The translations under genes and the position numbers were made by a program. The notes under the pieces are model-generated. The model was not told the origin of the DNA, did no database searches, and saw nothing but the letters and a program-made list of their open reading frames with translations. From positions 1 through 27,070 of the forward strand of contig CAIRFY010000515.1 in assembly GCA_903877945.1 (NCBI GenBank): a stretch of 27,070 nt of DNA. The letters are read 5' to 3'. Source of the stretch: an uncultured Oscillochloris sp. (GTDB lineage: Bacteria; Chloroflexota; Chloroflexia; Chloroflexales; Chloroflexaceae). Shown here piece after piece: positions 8,401 to 15,738 of the stretch. The stretch's first letter is position 1, and every line of letters starts with the position of its first letter.

Positions 8401-8767
8401 TAAGATTGTCCAGATTGCGCCGAATGATGTCGAGGCTCGCCAGTGGCTGGCTCTCATGCACACCCTCGCTCGGCGCACCGGCGAGGCCGTGGCCGAGAAG
8501 AAACAGATCGCCCGTATCTTTGCCCAGCAGCGCGACTACGACGGCGCGATTGCCGAGTTGCACCAGATTATTGGGCTCGATCAGAAGGATATCGACGCCT
8601 ACTTTTTTCTGGGTGATATGCTTATGCGCCGCGAGGAGTACGGTCAGGCCGTGCAGCTCTACGGGCGCATGCTGAAGATGGAGGGCATCGAGAAGGAGCG
8701 CGTCGAGGCTCTGGCCACGGCCGCAAATCGTATGCTTCAGCAGCGCCAGTCGCAGACAAAAAGTTAG
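5483..8767 (+). CDS. Large tetratricopeptide-repeat protein
   Basis: A 1094-residue protein made almost wholly of TPR helices, in two solenoids separated by a Pro/Ser-rich linker around residues 415-490. No signal peptide or transmembrane helix is visible, so it is probably a cytoplasmic scaffold. Typical units include ADVLYSLGLIYQERNDHKSA and IHLRMGEIYERQGRPEEA. The ATG at 5483 (MAGNRAIFERAM) is chosen over an upstream TTG at 5459 that lies in the A/T-rich repeat; no good Shine-Dalgarno is seen, and an ATG at 5516 is also possible. cdaA follows after 4 bp with its ribosome site overlapping this stop, so the two are translationally coupled. A role in organising cell-envelope or c-di-AMP functions is inference from that coupling only. 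Confidence 0.85.
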   Translation: MAGNRAIFERAMEQSREAARGGHWEDSLKSAIRALQEFSSDADARIAAAVALFNTDKLDRALQIFEELRASDQNNPFHLGYIAQCNSRQGNASAAVTSYRSLADLHIAQHRPAQAVDPLRELLALRPDLDDDRRKLAKLYEELGAAREASSEHLTLARHLYDARQLDAAAEVAELALRLDPNSREAKDLIVTLRDAMARDAGVIASAPAAPKPGSNEPRTSRSGMTSALRSQQFQIEKLIELAIKKQEAGDSDGAADLYEQAVDAGLQRADVLYSLGLIYQERNDHKSAVGVLTRAATDPEYALSSHFALGQSHRELGQLPQAAQEFEQTIALVDLESIGRGEADDLINMYESAATIYTEIGDIARAAALYSTLSTFLEGKRWGRDRAAEFKQRAKELSERNMFAKLRTLGSGSFTPQPGPDAPSLPEKQMPRSWGKIRPITDFLRSDRPATTGPLNELPPTKLISEPMLILESMPSISAPNFAPAIKLDTSGIEGEALNWVNLSDTYLEQGLIEASLDACLEVVRVNVDYLPIHLRMGEIYERQGRPEEAVTKYQLLIDTYRVRNEPERAIDVYFRFIELSPDTVNARTRLAEILKNAGRLDEAVEQLIHVANGYYRLGQSNKALEEYRRLLQWAPKNRDVHSQYGLALLKLERFEAALGEFRKALDLGAANDLIAISRLNITLALMGDQPAAVWDSLATLLDQITQRSQEFSHVQSEYRSALLISDAGILHYILAIIQQHSGQHNSALLELEQAQATLEDNTDLLLHPVLIYQAAADSHIALGNAEEALAQLRKGQAVAGRNPADPNIKHTFAVPLAKGELARRMAEAYAANDDLNGAEQALVEAKKLVPYDRAIHTKLADVYFRQGKLSEALAQLEELAGYYEERQQLDRAIEMLEYALKLAPNHITISGRLARMQLRRGYLDKGVEGLLRAADLQRKAGQLKDAVASLQEAAQVHWMLSEHEKARQVYDKIVQIAPNDVEARQWLALMHTLARRTGEAVAEKKQIARIFAQQRDYDGAIAELHQIIGLDQKDIDAYFFLGDMLMRREEYGQAVQLYGRMLKMEGIEKERVEALATAANRMLQQRQSQTKS

Positions 8768-8771
8768 GGGA

Positions 8772-9590
8772 ATGGATCTCGCACGCTTCTGGTCACGGCT
8801 CAATCCGCTTACATCGCCCTTTGCCCTGATTGACATTCTGATCGTCGCCGTCCTGTTCTACTGGATCTTCGGTGTGATTCGCGGCACGCGGGCGGTGCAA
8901 CTGCTACGCGGCATGGGGGTGGTGCTGGTGGCCGCGTTCGTCGTTGGTACCGTGTCTAACGGTCGCCTCGCGACGTTGTCGTGGCTGCTGAGCAATATTA
9001 TTAACCCGACCCTGATCGTCGGCGTGCCCGTGCTGTTTCAGCCTGAGCTACGGCGGGCCTTAGAAAGCCTGGGTCGCTCTAGTAACCTGATTGGTCGGCC
9101 CTTCGGCGGGGCGAACCGCTCGGAGTTGCTGGAGACGATCACCGTGATCTGCCGCGCTGCCGCCCAACTCTCGCAGCAGGGCGTGGGAGCCTTAATTGTG
9201 ATCGAGCGCACGACCCAGCTTCAGGAGTACGCTGATCGCGGGATCATACTCGACTCGCGGATCTCCGCGCCGCTGCTCTTGAATATCTTCTACCCGAACT
9301 CGCCGCTCCACGATATGGCTGTGATCGTGCGTGGCACCCGCATCCTCGCCGCCAATGTGGTGATGCCCCTGAGCGAGGATATGATCGGCCCACGGCGCTA
9401 CGGCACACGTCACCGCGCCGCCAAGGGTATTAGCGAACAGACTGACGCGGTCTCGGTGGTGGTCTCTGAGGAGACGGGGGCGATTTCGCTCGTGAGTGAT
9501 GGGCGGATGGCGAGCTATCTTAATGAGACGCGCCTGCGTAGTATGCTTGCCGGCCTGCTACGGGTACCGTTGGACGAGGAAAAGAAGTGA
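8772..9590 (+). CDS. cdaA: Diadenylate cyclase CdaA (DisA_N domain)
   Basis: A 272-residue membrane enzyme expected to make cyclic di-AMP from two ATP. Three hydrophobic helices lie at about 17-36, 45-62 and 70-90; the DisA_N catalytic domain follows. The second signature GTRHRA (211-216) and VSEETGAISL are intact. The first signature, normally HDGA, reads LHDMAVIV (180-187): the aspartate is kept but Met replaces Gly. It uses an SD that overlaps the upstream stop (TTAGGGGA before ATG 8772). The partner cdaR follows 13 bp downstream, the usual cdaA-cdaR order. Family assignment is firm; activity should be treated with slight caution because of the DMA variant. Confidence 0.93.
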   Translation: MDLARFWSRLNPLTSPFALIDILIVAVLFYWIFGVIRGTRAVQLLRGMGVVLVAAFVVGTVSNGRLATLSWLLSNIINPTLIVGVPVLFQPELRRALESLGRSSNLIGRPFGGANRSELLETITVICRAAAQLSQQGVGALIVIERTTQLQEYADRGIILDSRISAPLLLNIFYPNSPLHDMAVIVRGTRILAANVVMPLSEDMIGPRRYGTRHRAAKGISEQTDAVSVVVSEETGAISLVSDGRMASYLNETRLRSMLAGLLRVPLDEEKK

Positions 9591-9603
9591 TGGTGCCGGC
9601 CGA

Positions 9604-11064
9604 ATGACAACTCTGCGCGCGATGCTACTACGGGCGATCCTGGCCCTTGGCCTGAGTTTCTCTCTCTGGGCGTTCGTCTCGTTCAGCCAGAATCCCGAGG
9701 AGTTGGTCCCCTTCGATGGCCTCACCCCACAGGTGACTGGATTGCGCGGCGGCCTGGTGATTGTGGATGCCAACGGCCTGCCAAGCCCAACCCTCCCGAG
9801 CGTTGATGTCGTTCTGCGTACCGACCGCAATCAGCGCACCGAGCTGCGCCCGGTCGATATTCGCACGGTGGTTGACCTGAGCGGCTTCGATGCCGGGGAG
9901 CATGTTGTGCCGGTGAATGTGCAGGCAACCCGCAGCACAATCTCTTTTACGGTACCCGCCGATGGGGTGACGCCCTCGGCGCTGCCCGTCCGGCTTGAGG
10001 ATGTGGTGAGTACCACGGTGCCGATTGATCTGAAAATTATCGGAAACCTGCCCTTCAGCTTCGAGCGCGGCCCGCCACAAATCTCCGTCAACAACAAAGA
10101 TATTGCTCAGGTGCAAATCACCGGCCCACAGAACCGCGTGCAGCAGGTTGTGGCGGCCCAGACGACGGCCAATATTGAACAACTGCGCGCCAGTTACCAG
10201 GGGCCGTTGACGATTGAGGCCATCAACTCAACCGGCCAGTCCGTTGATGGCGTACAGATCAACCCTTCCACGGTCACTATCCGCATCCCCATTACCTCGG
10301 TGGTGGGGCTGAAACTGGTGCCGGTTAAGGCTGCAATAACCGGCCTGCCTGCCGCTGGCTACACCATCATGTCTGTGCAGGTAGATCCGCCTTTGATCGC
10401 GCTGACTGGCAGTTCTGGCCCCCTCGATGCGGTGGCGGTGCTGAAGAGCGAGCAAATTGACATCGCGGGGGCGCACAGTTCCCTGGTGCGCCAGGCTCGC
10501 ATCATCTTTCCCACCGGCACCTCGCCACAGATCGGTGAGCCCGGTAACGTACAGGTGACCGTGCTGATCGCCCCGCTGAGCCAGGCATTTCAGGTGGCTC
10601 TGCCTGCCCATGTGACCCTGACGGGGATAGGCGACGGGCTCCTCGCAAGCGTCACCCCCGATGTTGTCTCGGTGACGATGAGCGGTAACAATTCGCTCCT
10701 TGACGAGTTGGCGCAGAAGACCGTCCAGGCCACTGTCAACGTAAGTGGGCTGAGAGTCGGCAGTTACCAAATCCCCGTGACGGTGAGTCTGCCCGATGGT
10801 GTGCATCTTGTAGGGGATCTGCCACTGGTGTCGGTGGTGCTGCGCATGCCGCTACCGGCGACCACCGCCACGCCCACGGCAGGCCCGACAACCGATGTGA
10901 CCGCCGCCACGCTTGTGCCGACGGGAGGGACGCCCGCCGCCACTGAGACTCCGACGGTCGCTGGAACGCCCGGTGTGTCTGGGCCGACCGTAGTGACGAC
11001 GTCGGAGCCGACGACGCCAGAGCCGCCGCCCCCCGAAACCCCGCCGCCAACTGTAACGCCGTAG
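9604..11064 (+). CDS. cdaR: CdaR-like YbbR-domain protein
   Basis: A 486-residue protein with one N-terminal membrane anchor (LLRAILALGLSFSLWAFVSF) followed by YbbR-type beta repeats facing the outside. In Firmicutes CdaR binds CdaA and tunes cyclic di-AMP synthesis. The last roughly 70 residues are a Thr/Pro/Ala-rich low-complexity tail (TPEPPPPETPPPTVTP at the end), like a wall-spanning linker. The frame is open back to 9496 inside cdaA, but the ATG at 9604 places the hydrophobic anchor at the N-terminus and lies 13 bp after the cdaA stop. Probably co-transcribed with the TPR gene and cdaA. Confidence 0.88.
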   Translation: MTTLRAMLLRAILALGLSFSLWAFVSFSQNPEELVPFDGLTPQVTGLRGGLVIVDANGLPSPTLPSVDVVLRTDRNQRTELRPVDIRTVVDLSGFDAGEHVVPVNVQATRSTISFTVPADGVTPSALPVRLEDVVSTTVPIDLKIIGNLPFSFERGPPQISVNNKDIAQVQITGPQNRVQQVVAAQTTANIEQLRASYQGPLTIEAINSTGQSVDGVQINPSTVTIRIPITSVVGLKLVPVKAAITGLPAAGYTIMSVQVDPPLIALTGSSGPLDAVAVLKSEQIDIAGAHSSLVRQARIIFPTGTSPQIGEPGNVQVTVLIAPLSQAFQVALPAHVTLTGIGDGLLASVTPDVVSVTMSGNNSLLDELAQKTVQATVNVSGLRVGSYQIPVTVSLPDGVHLVGDLPLVSVVLRMPLPATTATPTAGPTTDVTAATLVPTGGTPAATETPTVAGTPGVSGPTVVTTSEPTTPEPPPPETPPPTVTP

Positions 11065-11121
11065 GAAGGGAACAGGAAAGAACAACCATACCTTTCACAT
11101 AAGCCATCAGCCCATCTCTAG

Positions 11122-11141
11122 CCCTCCCCCGACGGGGAGGG
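11122..11141 (+). terminator. Weak hairpin after cdaR
   Basis: CCCTCCCC (11122-11129) pairs with GGGGAGGG (11134-11141) around CGAC. It stands 57 bp after the cdaR stop. It lacks a proper T-run, so termination is uncertain. It may instead be a short relative of the CCCTCACC repeats. Confidence 0.35.
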
Positions 11142-11186
11142 AGTCCGGCTTCTTCCCACATCGAGGTATTGTGTGTTTAGCAACTA

Positions 11187-11201
11187 TGGCCGCTACGGCC
11201 A
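11187..11201 (+). promoter_or_regulatory. Dyad in the leader of the reductase gene
   Basis: TGGCCG-CTA-CGGCCA is a perfect 6-bp inverted repeat just before the Shine-Dalgarno AAGGAG (11204-11209). It could be a small operator or an RNA stem affecting translation. No clear promoter hexamers were found in the gap 11065-11216. Confidence 0.3.
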
Positions 11202-11216
11202 AGAAGGAGACAGAGC

Positions 11217-12617
11217 GTGACCGAGCAATTGGGTACTGCCACCCGCCCACTGCGCGTCGCCATCGTGGGCGCCGGCCCCGCCGGATTCTATGCAGCCGAG
11301 GCGCTGCTCAAGCAGAAGGATCTGGTCGTCCACATCGATATGTTTAACCGGCTGCCCACCCCCTACGGGCTGGTGCGCGAGGGCGTCGCCCCCGATCACC
11401 AGTCGATTAAGGCCGTGACCCGCGTCTACGATAAGGTGGCCGCCACACCGAACGTGCGCTACTTCGGCAACGTCACCTTTGGCCGCGATATTGTCCACGA
11501 AGATGTGAAGCACCTCTACGACCAGGTTGTCTACGCTGTGGGCGCTCAGTCCGACCGCAAGATGGGTATCACCGGCGAGGATCTGGATAGCAGCTTTCCC
11601 GCGACGATCTTCGTGGGCTGGTATAACGGCCACCCCGACTACCGCGATCTGGAGTTCAACCTTTCGCACGAGCGGGTGCTGGTGGTGGGCAACGGCAATG
11701 TGGCGATGGACGTAGCGCGTATTCTGGCGACTGACCCCGACGATCTGGCGAAGACCGATATTGCCGACCACGCCCTGGAGTCGCTGCGCAAGAGCAAGGT
11801 GCGCGAGGTGGTCATGCTGGGGCGACGCGGCCCGGCCCAGGCCGCCTTCACCAACCCTGAGCTGAAGGAGTTCGGCGAACTCAAGGGCGTGGATGTGATC
11901 ATCGACCCCACTGACATGGTGCTTGATGAGGTGAGCGAGGCGTCGCTCAACGACGACAAGACCTCGCGCAAGAATGTTGAACTGATGCGATCCTACGCCG
12001 AACGGGGCAGCACGGGTGCCGCCCGGCGGATCGTGATGAAGTTCCTGGTCTCCCCGGTGGGTGTGATCGGCTCCGGCGGCAGGGTGGCTGCCGTGACGAT
12101 GGAACACAACGACCTCAAGCAAGCCGCCGACGGTAGTCTCCGGGCCATCGGCAGCGGCAAGTATGAGACGCTCCAGTGCGGGATGATCCTGCGCTCGGTG
12201 GGCTACCGTGGCTCACCCATCCCCGGCGTGCCCTTCGGCGACTCATCGGGCACCATCCCGAACGTGGCCGGGCGGGTGTTCCACAATCGCGACGAGGTAC
12301 TGCCCGGCGAGTACGTGGTCGGCTGGGCTAAGCGCGGTCCGTCCGGCATCATCGGTACCAACAAGCCCGACTCGGTCTCGACCGTGTCCTCGATGCTGGA
12401 GGATCTCGCGGAACTGGAGGGCATTCCCGACGAGAAGCGCGACCTGAACCTGATCCTCGATCTGCTGCGCGCCCGCCACGTGGACTACGTGAGCTACAGC
12501 GACTGGCAGATTCTCGACGCTCACGAGCTTGCCGCCGGGGCTGCTCAGGGCCGCCCGCGCGTGAAGGAGACCCGCGTGGCCGAGATGATGGAGATCATCC
12601 GCGCCGGTCGCGGGTGA
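11217..12617 (+). CDS. Ferredoxin-NADP+ reductase, FprA/adrenodoxin reductase type
   Basis: A 466-residue flavoprotein of the FprA (adrenodoxin-reductase-like) family, moving electrons between NADP(H) and ferredoxin. Motifs: FAD-binding VAIVGAGPAGFYAAE at 14-28; PTPYGLVREGVAPDH at 49-62; NADP-binding VVGNGNVAMDVARIL at 157-171; GRRGPAQAAFT at 203-213, with the paired Arg that selects NADP; and VGWAKRGPSGIIGTNKPDS near the C-terminus. It starts at GTG 11217 with AAGGAG 7 nt upstream. It stands alone with its own leader. In a phototroph it could supply NADPH from reduced ferredoxin or the reverse; the sequence does not tell the direction. Confidence 0.93.
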   Translation: MTEQLGTATRPLRVAIVGAGPAGFYAAEALLKQKDLVVHIDMFNRLPTPYGLVREGVAPDHQSIKAVTRVYDKVAATPNVRYFGNVTFGRDIVHEDVKHLYDQVVYAVGAQSDRKMGITGEDLDSSFPATIFVGWYNGHPDYRDLEFNLSHERVLVVGNGNVAMDVARILATDPDDLAKTDIADHALESLRKSKVREVVMLGRRGPAQAAFTNPELKEFGELKGVDVIIDPTDMVLDEVSEASLNDDKTSRKNVELMRSYAERGSTGAARRIVMKFLVSPVGVIGSGGRVAAVTMEHNDLKQAADGSLRAIGSGKYETLQCGMILRSVGYRGSPIPGVPFGDSSGTIPNVAGRVFHNRDEVLPGEYVVGWAKRGPSGIIGTNKPDSVSTVSSMLEDLAELEGIPDEKRDLNLILDLLRARHVDYVSYSDWQILDAHELAAGAAQGRPRVKETRVAEMMEIIRAGRG

Positions 12618-12627
12618 TCATAGTAGG

Positions 12628-12660
12628 GTGTAGAGACGCCCCGGCGGGGCGTCTCTACAC
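12628..12660 (+). repeat. Perfect 15-bp palindrome between reductase and glycosyltransferase genes
   Basis: GTGTAGAGACGCCCC pairs exactly with GGGGCGTCTCTACAC around a GGC loop. It is a stand-alone REP-like hairpin without a T-run. It lies 10 bp after the reductase stop and 10 bp before the ATG of the next gene, where it may limit ribosome access. Confidence 0.8.
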
Positions 12661-12670
12661 AGGGCGTCTG

Positions 12671-13843
12671 ATGCGTATTGTGATGATCGCCCCCTTCGGC
12701 ATCCGGCCCAAGGGCACCTTGCTGGCGCGGATGTTGCCCCTGGCCCAGGCCCTCGCCCGCCGTGGGCACTATCTGTCTATCGTCGCACCGCCGGTGCAGA
12801 ACCCGGAAGACGCCGGTACCCGCACCACATACGGCGCGGTGACGGTGATCCACACGATCCTGCCGCGTCTGCCTGGCCCCCTGGCCGTGGCCGAGCAGAG
12901 CCTCAGCCTGCTGCGCCTGGCTCTCGCCGAACAGCCCGACCTGCTGCACCTCTTTAAGCCCAAGGGCTACGGCGGCCTGGCCGCCCTGGCCGCCCGCGCC
13001 CTGCGTCCGCGCCTGCCCCTGGTGGTTGATACCGACGATTGGGAGGGCTGGGGCGGCTGGAACGACCTGCTGCCCTACCCCGCCTCGGCTAAGGCGCTCT
13101 TCGCCTGGCAGGAGCGCGACCTGCCCCGCCGCGCCGATGCGGTGACGGTGGTCAGCCGTACCCTGGAGAGCCTGGTCTGGAGTTTCGGCGTGCCGCCAGG
13201 GAGGGTGTTCTACCTACCGAATGGCTCCGAACATATTCAGAACGCGGCTTTGGATAATGAGCGCACGGCAGCGCCGTGCGCTCATTATCCAAAAATTCTG
13301 CTCTACACCCGCTTCTGGGAGATCGATCTGCCCGAGTTGGTGGCGGCGCTGGTGGTCATCCACCAGGCCCGGCCCGATGTGCGCCTGGTAGTGGTGGGCC
13401 GGGGCGAGGGCGGCGAGGAGCGTCGGCTGATTGATCTGGCCGAGCATGCCGGTGTCGGCGCGATGATCGACCACCGGGGCTGGTTGCAGCCCGCCCAAAT
13501 CCCGGCCACTCTCGCCGAGGCTGACATCGCCTTCTCGCCGATCCAGGACACCCTGATCAATCGCGCACGTGGCCTCGCCAAGCTCCTAGAACTAATGGGC
13601 GCTGGCCTGCCGATTGTGGCCAGTGCCGTGGGTCAGGCGAACGAGTACCTGGAACACGAGCGCAGCGGGCTGCTCTGCGCCCCCGGCGACCCGGCGGCCC
13701 TGGCCGCCGCCGCCCTGCGCCTGCTGAGTGACCCCGGCCTGCGGGACAGGCTCGCGGATGGCGCACGGGCCGCCGCTGCCCGCTTCTCCTGGGACACCCT
13801 GGCGGAGACGGCTGAGGCCGCGTACCATGTGGTGATGAGCTAA
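12671..13843 (+). CDS. GT4-family glycosyltransferase
   Basis: A 390-residue GT-B fold glycosyltransferase. The N-terminal half begins MRIVMIAPFGIRPKGTL and contains HLFKPKGYGG and DTDDWEGWGGW. The C-terminal half has LLYTRFWEIDLPELV, the VVGRGEGG loop and the nucleotide-sugar site LLELMGAGLPIVASAVG, followed by NEYLE. The sugar donor and acceptor are unknown. The ATG at 12671 was chosen because it opens the classical Rossmann strand; the frame runs back to 12614 through the palindrome, and no strong RBS is seen. Residues 193-208 are encoded by a perfect hairpin (13249-13293) that looks like an in-frame insertion between the PNGSEHI motif and the next beta strand. Confidence 0.88.
   Translation: MRIVMIAPFGIRPKGTLLARMLPLAQALARRGHYLSIVAPPVQNPEDAGTRTTYGAVTVIHTILPRLPGPLAVAEQSLSLLRLALAEQPDLLHLFKPKGYGGLAALAARALRPRLPLVVDTDDWEGWGGWNDLLPYPASAKALFAWQERDLPRRADAVTVVSRTLESLVWSFGVPPGRVFYLPNGSEHIQNAALDNERTAAPCAHYPKILLYTRFWEIDLPELVAALVVIHQARPDVRLVVVGRGEGGEERRLIDLAEHAGVGAMIDHRGWLQPAQIPATLAEADIAFSPIQDTLINRARGLAKLLELMGAGLPIVASAVGQANEYLEHERSGLLCAPGDPAALAAAALRLLSDPGLRDRLADGARAAAARFSWDTLAETAEAAYHVVMS
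13249..13293. repeat. Perfect 21-bp palindrome inside the glycosyltransferase gene
   Basis: The arms 13249-13269 and 13273-13293 (TTTGGATAATGAGCGCACGG and one more C, with its exact complement) flank an AGC loop. The 45-bp unit is a multiple of three and encodes about 16 residues (ALDNERTAAPCAHYPK) in the inter-domain region. Confidence 0.85.
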
Positions 13844-13846
13844 CGA

Positions 13847-13899
13847 CCCTCACCCCCTGCCCCTCTCCCTCACGGGGAGAGGGGGCTGGGGGGTGAGGG
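13847..13899. repeat. CCCTCACC...GGTGAGGG core repeat, copy 3
   Basis: A 53-bp imperfect palindrome (CCCTCACCCCCTGCCCCTCT ... GGGGGGTGAGGG) starting 4 bp after the glycosyltransferase stop. It has the same core as the copies at 141-173, 4135-4223 and 15786-15887, but without the long ends. It could fold as a hairpin between the two genes. Confidence 0.8.
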
Positions 13900-13921
13900 T
13901 AAGAAGACGAGGATGTAGCCC

Positions 13922-14896
13922 ATGCTCAACTGGCTCTTTGGACGCGGGCCGGGCGCGGCCACGCCACAGGTGCTGCACAATGACCGGGCCGCCGCCGACC
14001 CGTTCACGCTGCGGGTGCAGATGATCATCCACAACCCCGTGATCGAGGCCGCCGGGGACCGACGCCTCAGCGCGCACATGGGCTGGGGCGACCCCGACGA
14101 ACTGGCCCGCCAGTACATCGCCGATATGCACCAGTGCAGCGGCGGCATGGCCCGCTACCGCATTGTGGAGCGCCACGAAATAGACGGCTACCCGTCCAAG
14201 GTGGACGGGTTCAGCTACGACGACACACGCTACCTTGCCGCATGGCAGCGCCGCAGCGGGTTCCACCAGCCCGACGCGGCTGATTACCGGCGCATCCTGG
14301 CCCAGTTCGGCTCGGTCGCCAAGGTCGAGGCCGATGTGATCGACGAGGTCTGGCTCTTCGCCTTCCCCTACGGCGGCTACTACGAGAGCCAGATGGCGGG
14401 TGACGGGGCGGTCTGGTGCAACGCGCCGCCGCTGACCGGACTGGCCGGAGCAAGGCGACGCTTTGTGGTAATGGGGTTCAACTACGAGCGTGATGTGGGC
14501 TGCATGCTGGAGAACTTCGGCCACCGGGTCGAGTCGATCATGGCCCACGTCTACCGCGACAAGCGCGGCGAGGCCAACCTCTGGGAGCAGTTCACCCGCT
14601 ACGACCAGAACGCGCCGGGGCGGGCCGAATGCGGCAACGTCCACTTCGCGCCGAGCAGCCAGCACGACTACGACTGGGGCAACCACCGCGAGGTCGTCTG
14701 CGGCGCGGACGCCTGGTACGCCTTCCCGGATCTGAGCGCGCCCGCCCGCCCAATGCGCTGCGCGGAGTGGGGCAGCGGCGACATGCGCCAGCACCACCTC
14801 TGGTGGTTCGACCACCTGCCCCGCGTGGCCGGTCGCAGCGACGGTATTCTTAACAACTGGTGGGCCTACGCCCTGCGGCCCGACTTATTCCTCTAA
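13922..14896 (+). CDS. Conserved protein of unknown function
   Basis: A 324-residue soluble protein, no signal peptide or membrane helix. It is rich in Trp, Tyr, His and Asp with motif-like stretches: IDEVWLFAFPYGGYYESQMA, RRFVVMGFNYERDVGCMLE, FGHRVESIMAHVY, GNVHFAPSSQHDYDWGN and HHLWWFDHLPRVAGR. Such dense, long motifs imply a conserved fold and perhaps an enzyme. I recall similar sequences in other bacteria, some as parts of larger secreted proteins, but no assigned function. Start ATG 13922 has GAGG at 9909 plus 4000, that is 13909-13912. It may share a transcript with the glycosyltransferase, and a strong terminator follows. I give no function. Confidence 0.75.
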   Translation: MLNWLFGRGPGAATPQVLHNDRAAADPFTLRVQMIIHNPVIEAAGDRRLSAHMGWGDPDELARQYIADMHQCSGGMARYRIVERHEIDGYPSKVDGFSYDDTRYLAAWQRRSGFHQPDAADYRRILAQFGSVAKVEADVIDEVWLFAFPYGGYYESQMAGDGAVWCNAPPLTGLAGARRRFVVMGFNYERDVGCMLENFGHRVESIMAHVYRDKRGEANLWEQFTRYDQNAPGRAECGNVHFAPSSQHDYDWGNHREVVCGADAWYAFPDLSAPARPMRCAEWGSGDMRQHHLWWFDHLPRVAGRSDGILNNWWAYALRPDLFL

Positions 14897-14902
14897 ACTC
14901 TG

Positions 14903-14963
14903 TCTATCTTTGGTCAAAAAAAAAATACCAGCTAAGCTGGTATTTTTTTTGACCAAAGATAGA
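14903..14963. terminator. Bidirectional intrinsic terminator
   Basis: The outer arms TCTATCTTTGGTC (14903-14915) and GACCAAAGATAGA (14951-14963) and the inner arms ATACCAGC/GCTGGTAT around TAA form one long stem. The inner stem is flanked by A10 on the left and T8 on the right, so a T-run follows the hairpin in both directions. It sits between convergent genes (the unknown + strand gene and hypC on -), 7 bp from each end. Confidence 0.92.
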
Positions 14964-14970
14964 CCATTTT

Positions 14971-15225
14971 TCAGGGCTGCTCGGTTTCGAGCTCGCTGAG
15001 ATCCGCGATCTCGCGCAGGTAGGCGAAGGTCTTCTCAGCCTCGTCCTCGTCAACCACGCTGATTGCAAATCCGACGTGGACAATCACATAATTGCCAACC
15101 TGCGCCTCGGGCGTATAGGCCAGACAGATCTCTTTGACGATGCCGCCGAAGCTGACCTGGCCCATGTGCATGCCCAAGGCGTTGGGCTGAATCGACAGTA
15201 TCTCGCCAGGAATGCCAAGGCACAT
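14971..15225 (-). CDS. hypC: HypC/HupF-type hydrogenase maturation chaperone
   Basis: An 84-residue protein with the invariant N-terminus MCLGIPG, whose Cys2 binds HypD and the iron centre. HypC chaperones carry the Fe(CN)2CO unit to the large-subunit precursor. The sequence continues with the family pattern GQVSFGGIVKEICLAYTPE, then GNYVIVHVGFAISVVDEDEAE. The AGGGGG before the ATG serves as RBS. Last gene of the hydrogenase operon, 9 bp after hyaD. Being tied to one structural operon, it may be a dedicated chaperone for this enzyme; the general hypABDEF set is not in the window. Confidence 0.93.
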   Translation of the reverse strand: MCLGIPGEILSIQPNALGMHMGQVSFGGIVKEICLAYTPEAQVGNYVIVHVGFAISVVDEDEAEKTFAYLREIADLSELETEQP

Positions 15226-15234
15226 CGCAGCCCC

Positions 15235-15723
15235 CTATACACGTATCCGCTCATGCGGCGGCAGACCCCAGGCGGTCAGTTCACCAACCACCGCATCCAC
15301 CAGCGCCGCAAGGCTGGCCGCCACCGCCTCGCTCAGATCGAGGCCAGGCTCCATCACGGTGGGCACCATGCCCCAGAGGACGATGCGCTGGGGCAGGCAG
15401 CCCTGGATGGCACCCACAGCCAGCAGCTCGGAGAGGCCAAACTGGTGCATCGACATCTTGTGGGCCAGGGCTGCGGGGATGGCCTCGCCCTCTAGGCGCA
15501 CGATAGTGCCAGGTGGCCCATCGGCGCGCACGGCGTCAATAATCAGCAGGTCGCGCACGCCATCGAGGTAGGGCAGCAGGTGCAGACCCAGGGTGCCCCC
15601 GTCGATAGCCTCGACGCCCTCGGCCAGCGTGTACCGCTCCAGAAGTTGCTCGCAGGCCCGCACGCCCAGCCCCTCGTCGCGCAGAATGATGTTACCCAGG
15701 CCCATCACCAGAACATCCGGCAT
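15235..15723 (-). CDS. hyaD: Hydrogenase maturation endopeptidase (HyaD/HybD, M52)
   Basis: A 162-residue protease that removes the C-terminal tail of the hydrogenase large subunit once nickel is in place. It opens with VLVMGLGNIILRDEGLGVRA. The three nickel-sensing ligands of the HybD family are visible as Glu17 (in RDEGLG), Asp63 (in LLIIDAV) and His93 (in MSMHQFGL). The length is normal. Its natural substrate would be the adjacent HyaB, which has the cleavable tail. It is separated from hyaC by a 192-bp repeat element, so it may be expressed at a different level than the structural genes; no strong SD is seen before its ATG. Confidence 0.92.
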   Translation of the reverse strand: MPDVLVMGLGNIILRDEGLGVRACEQLLERYTLAEGVEAIDGGTLGLHLLPYLDGVRDLLIIDAVRADGPPGTIVRLEGEAIPAALAHKMSMHQFGLSELLAVGAIQGCLPQRIVLWGMVPTVMEPGLDLSEAVAASLAALVDAVVGELTAWGLPPHERIRV

Positions 15724-15738
15724 AGTTAGTGTACTGGC

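Noticed and set aside
11193..12122. 309-residue open frame on the - strand
   Set aside because: It is antisense to the FprA-type reductase and has no domain; His/Gly/Val-rich shadow.
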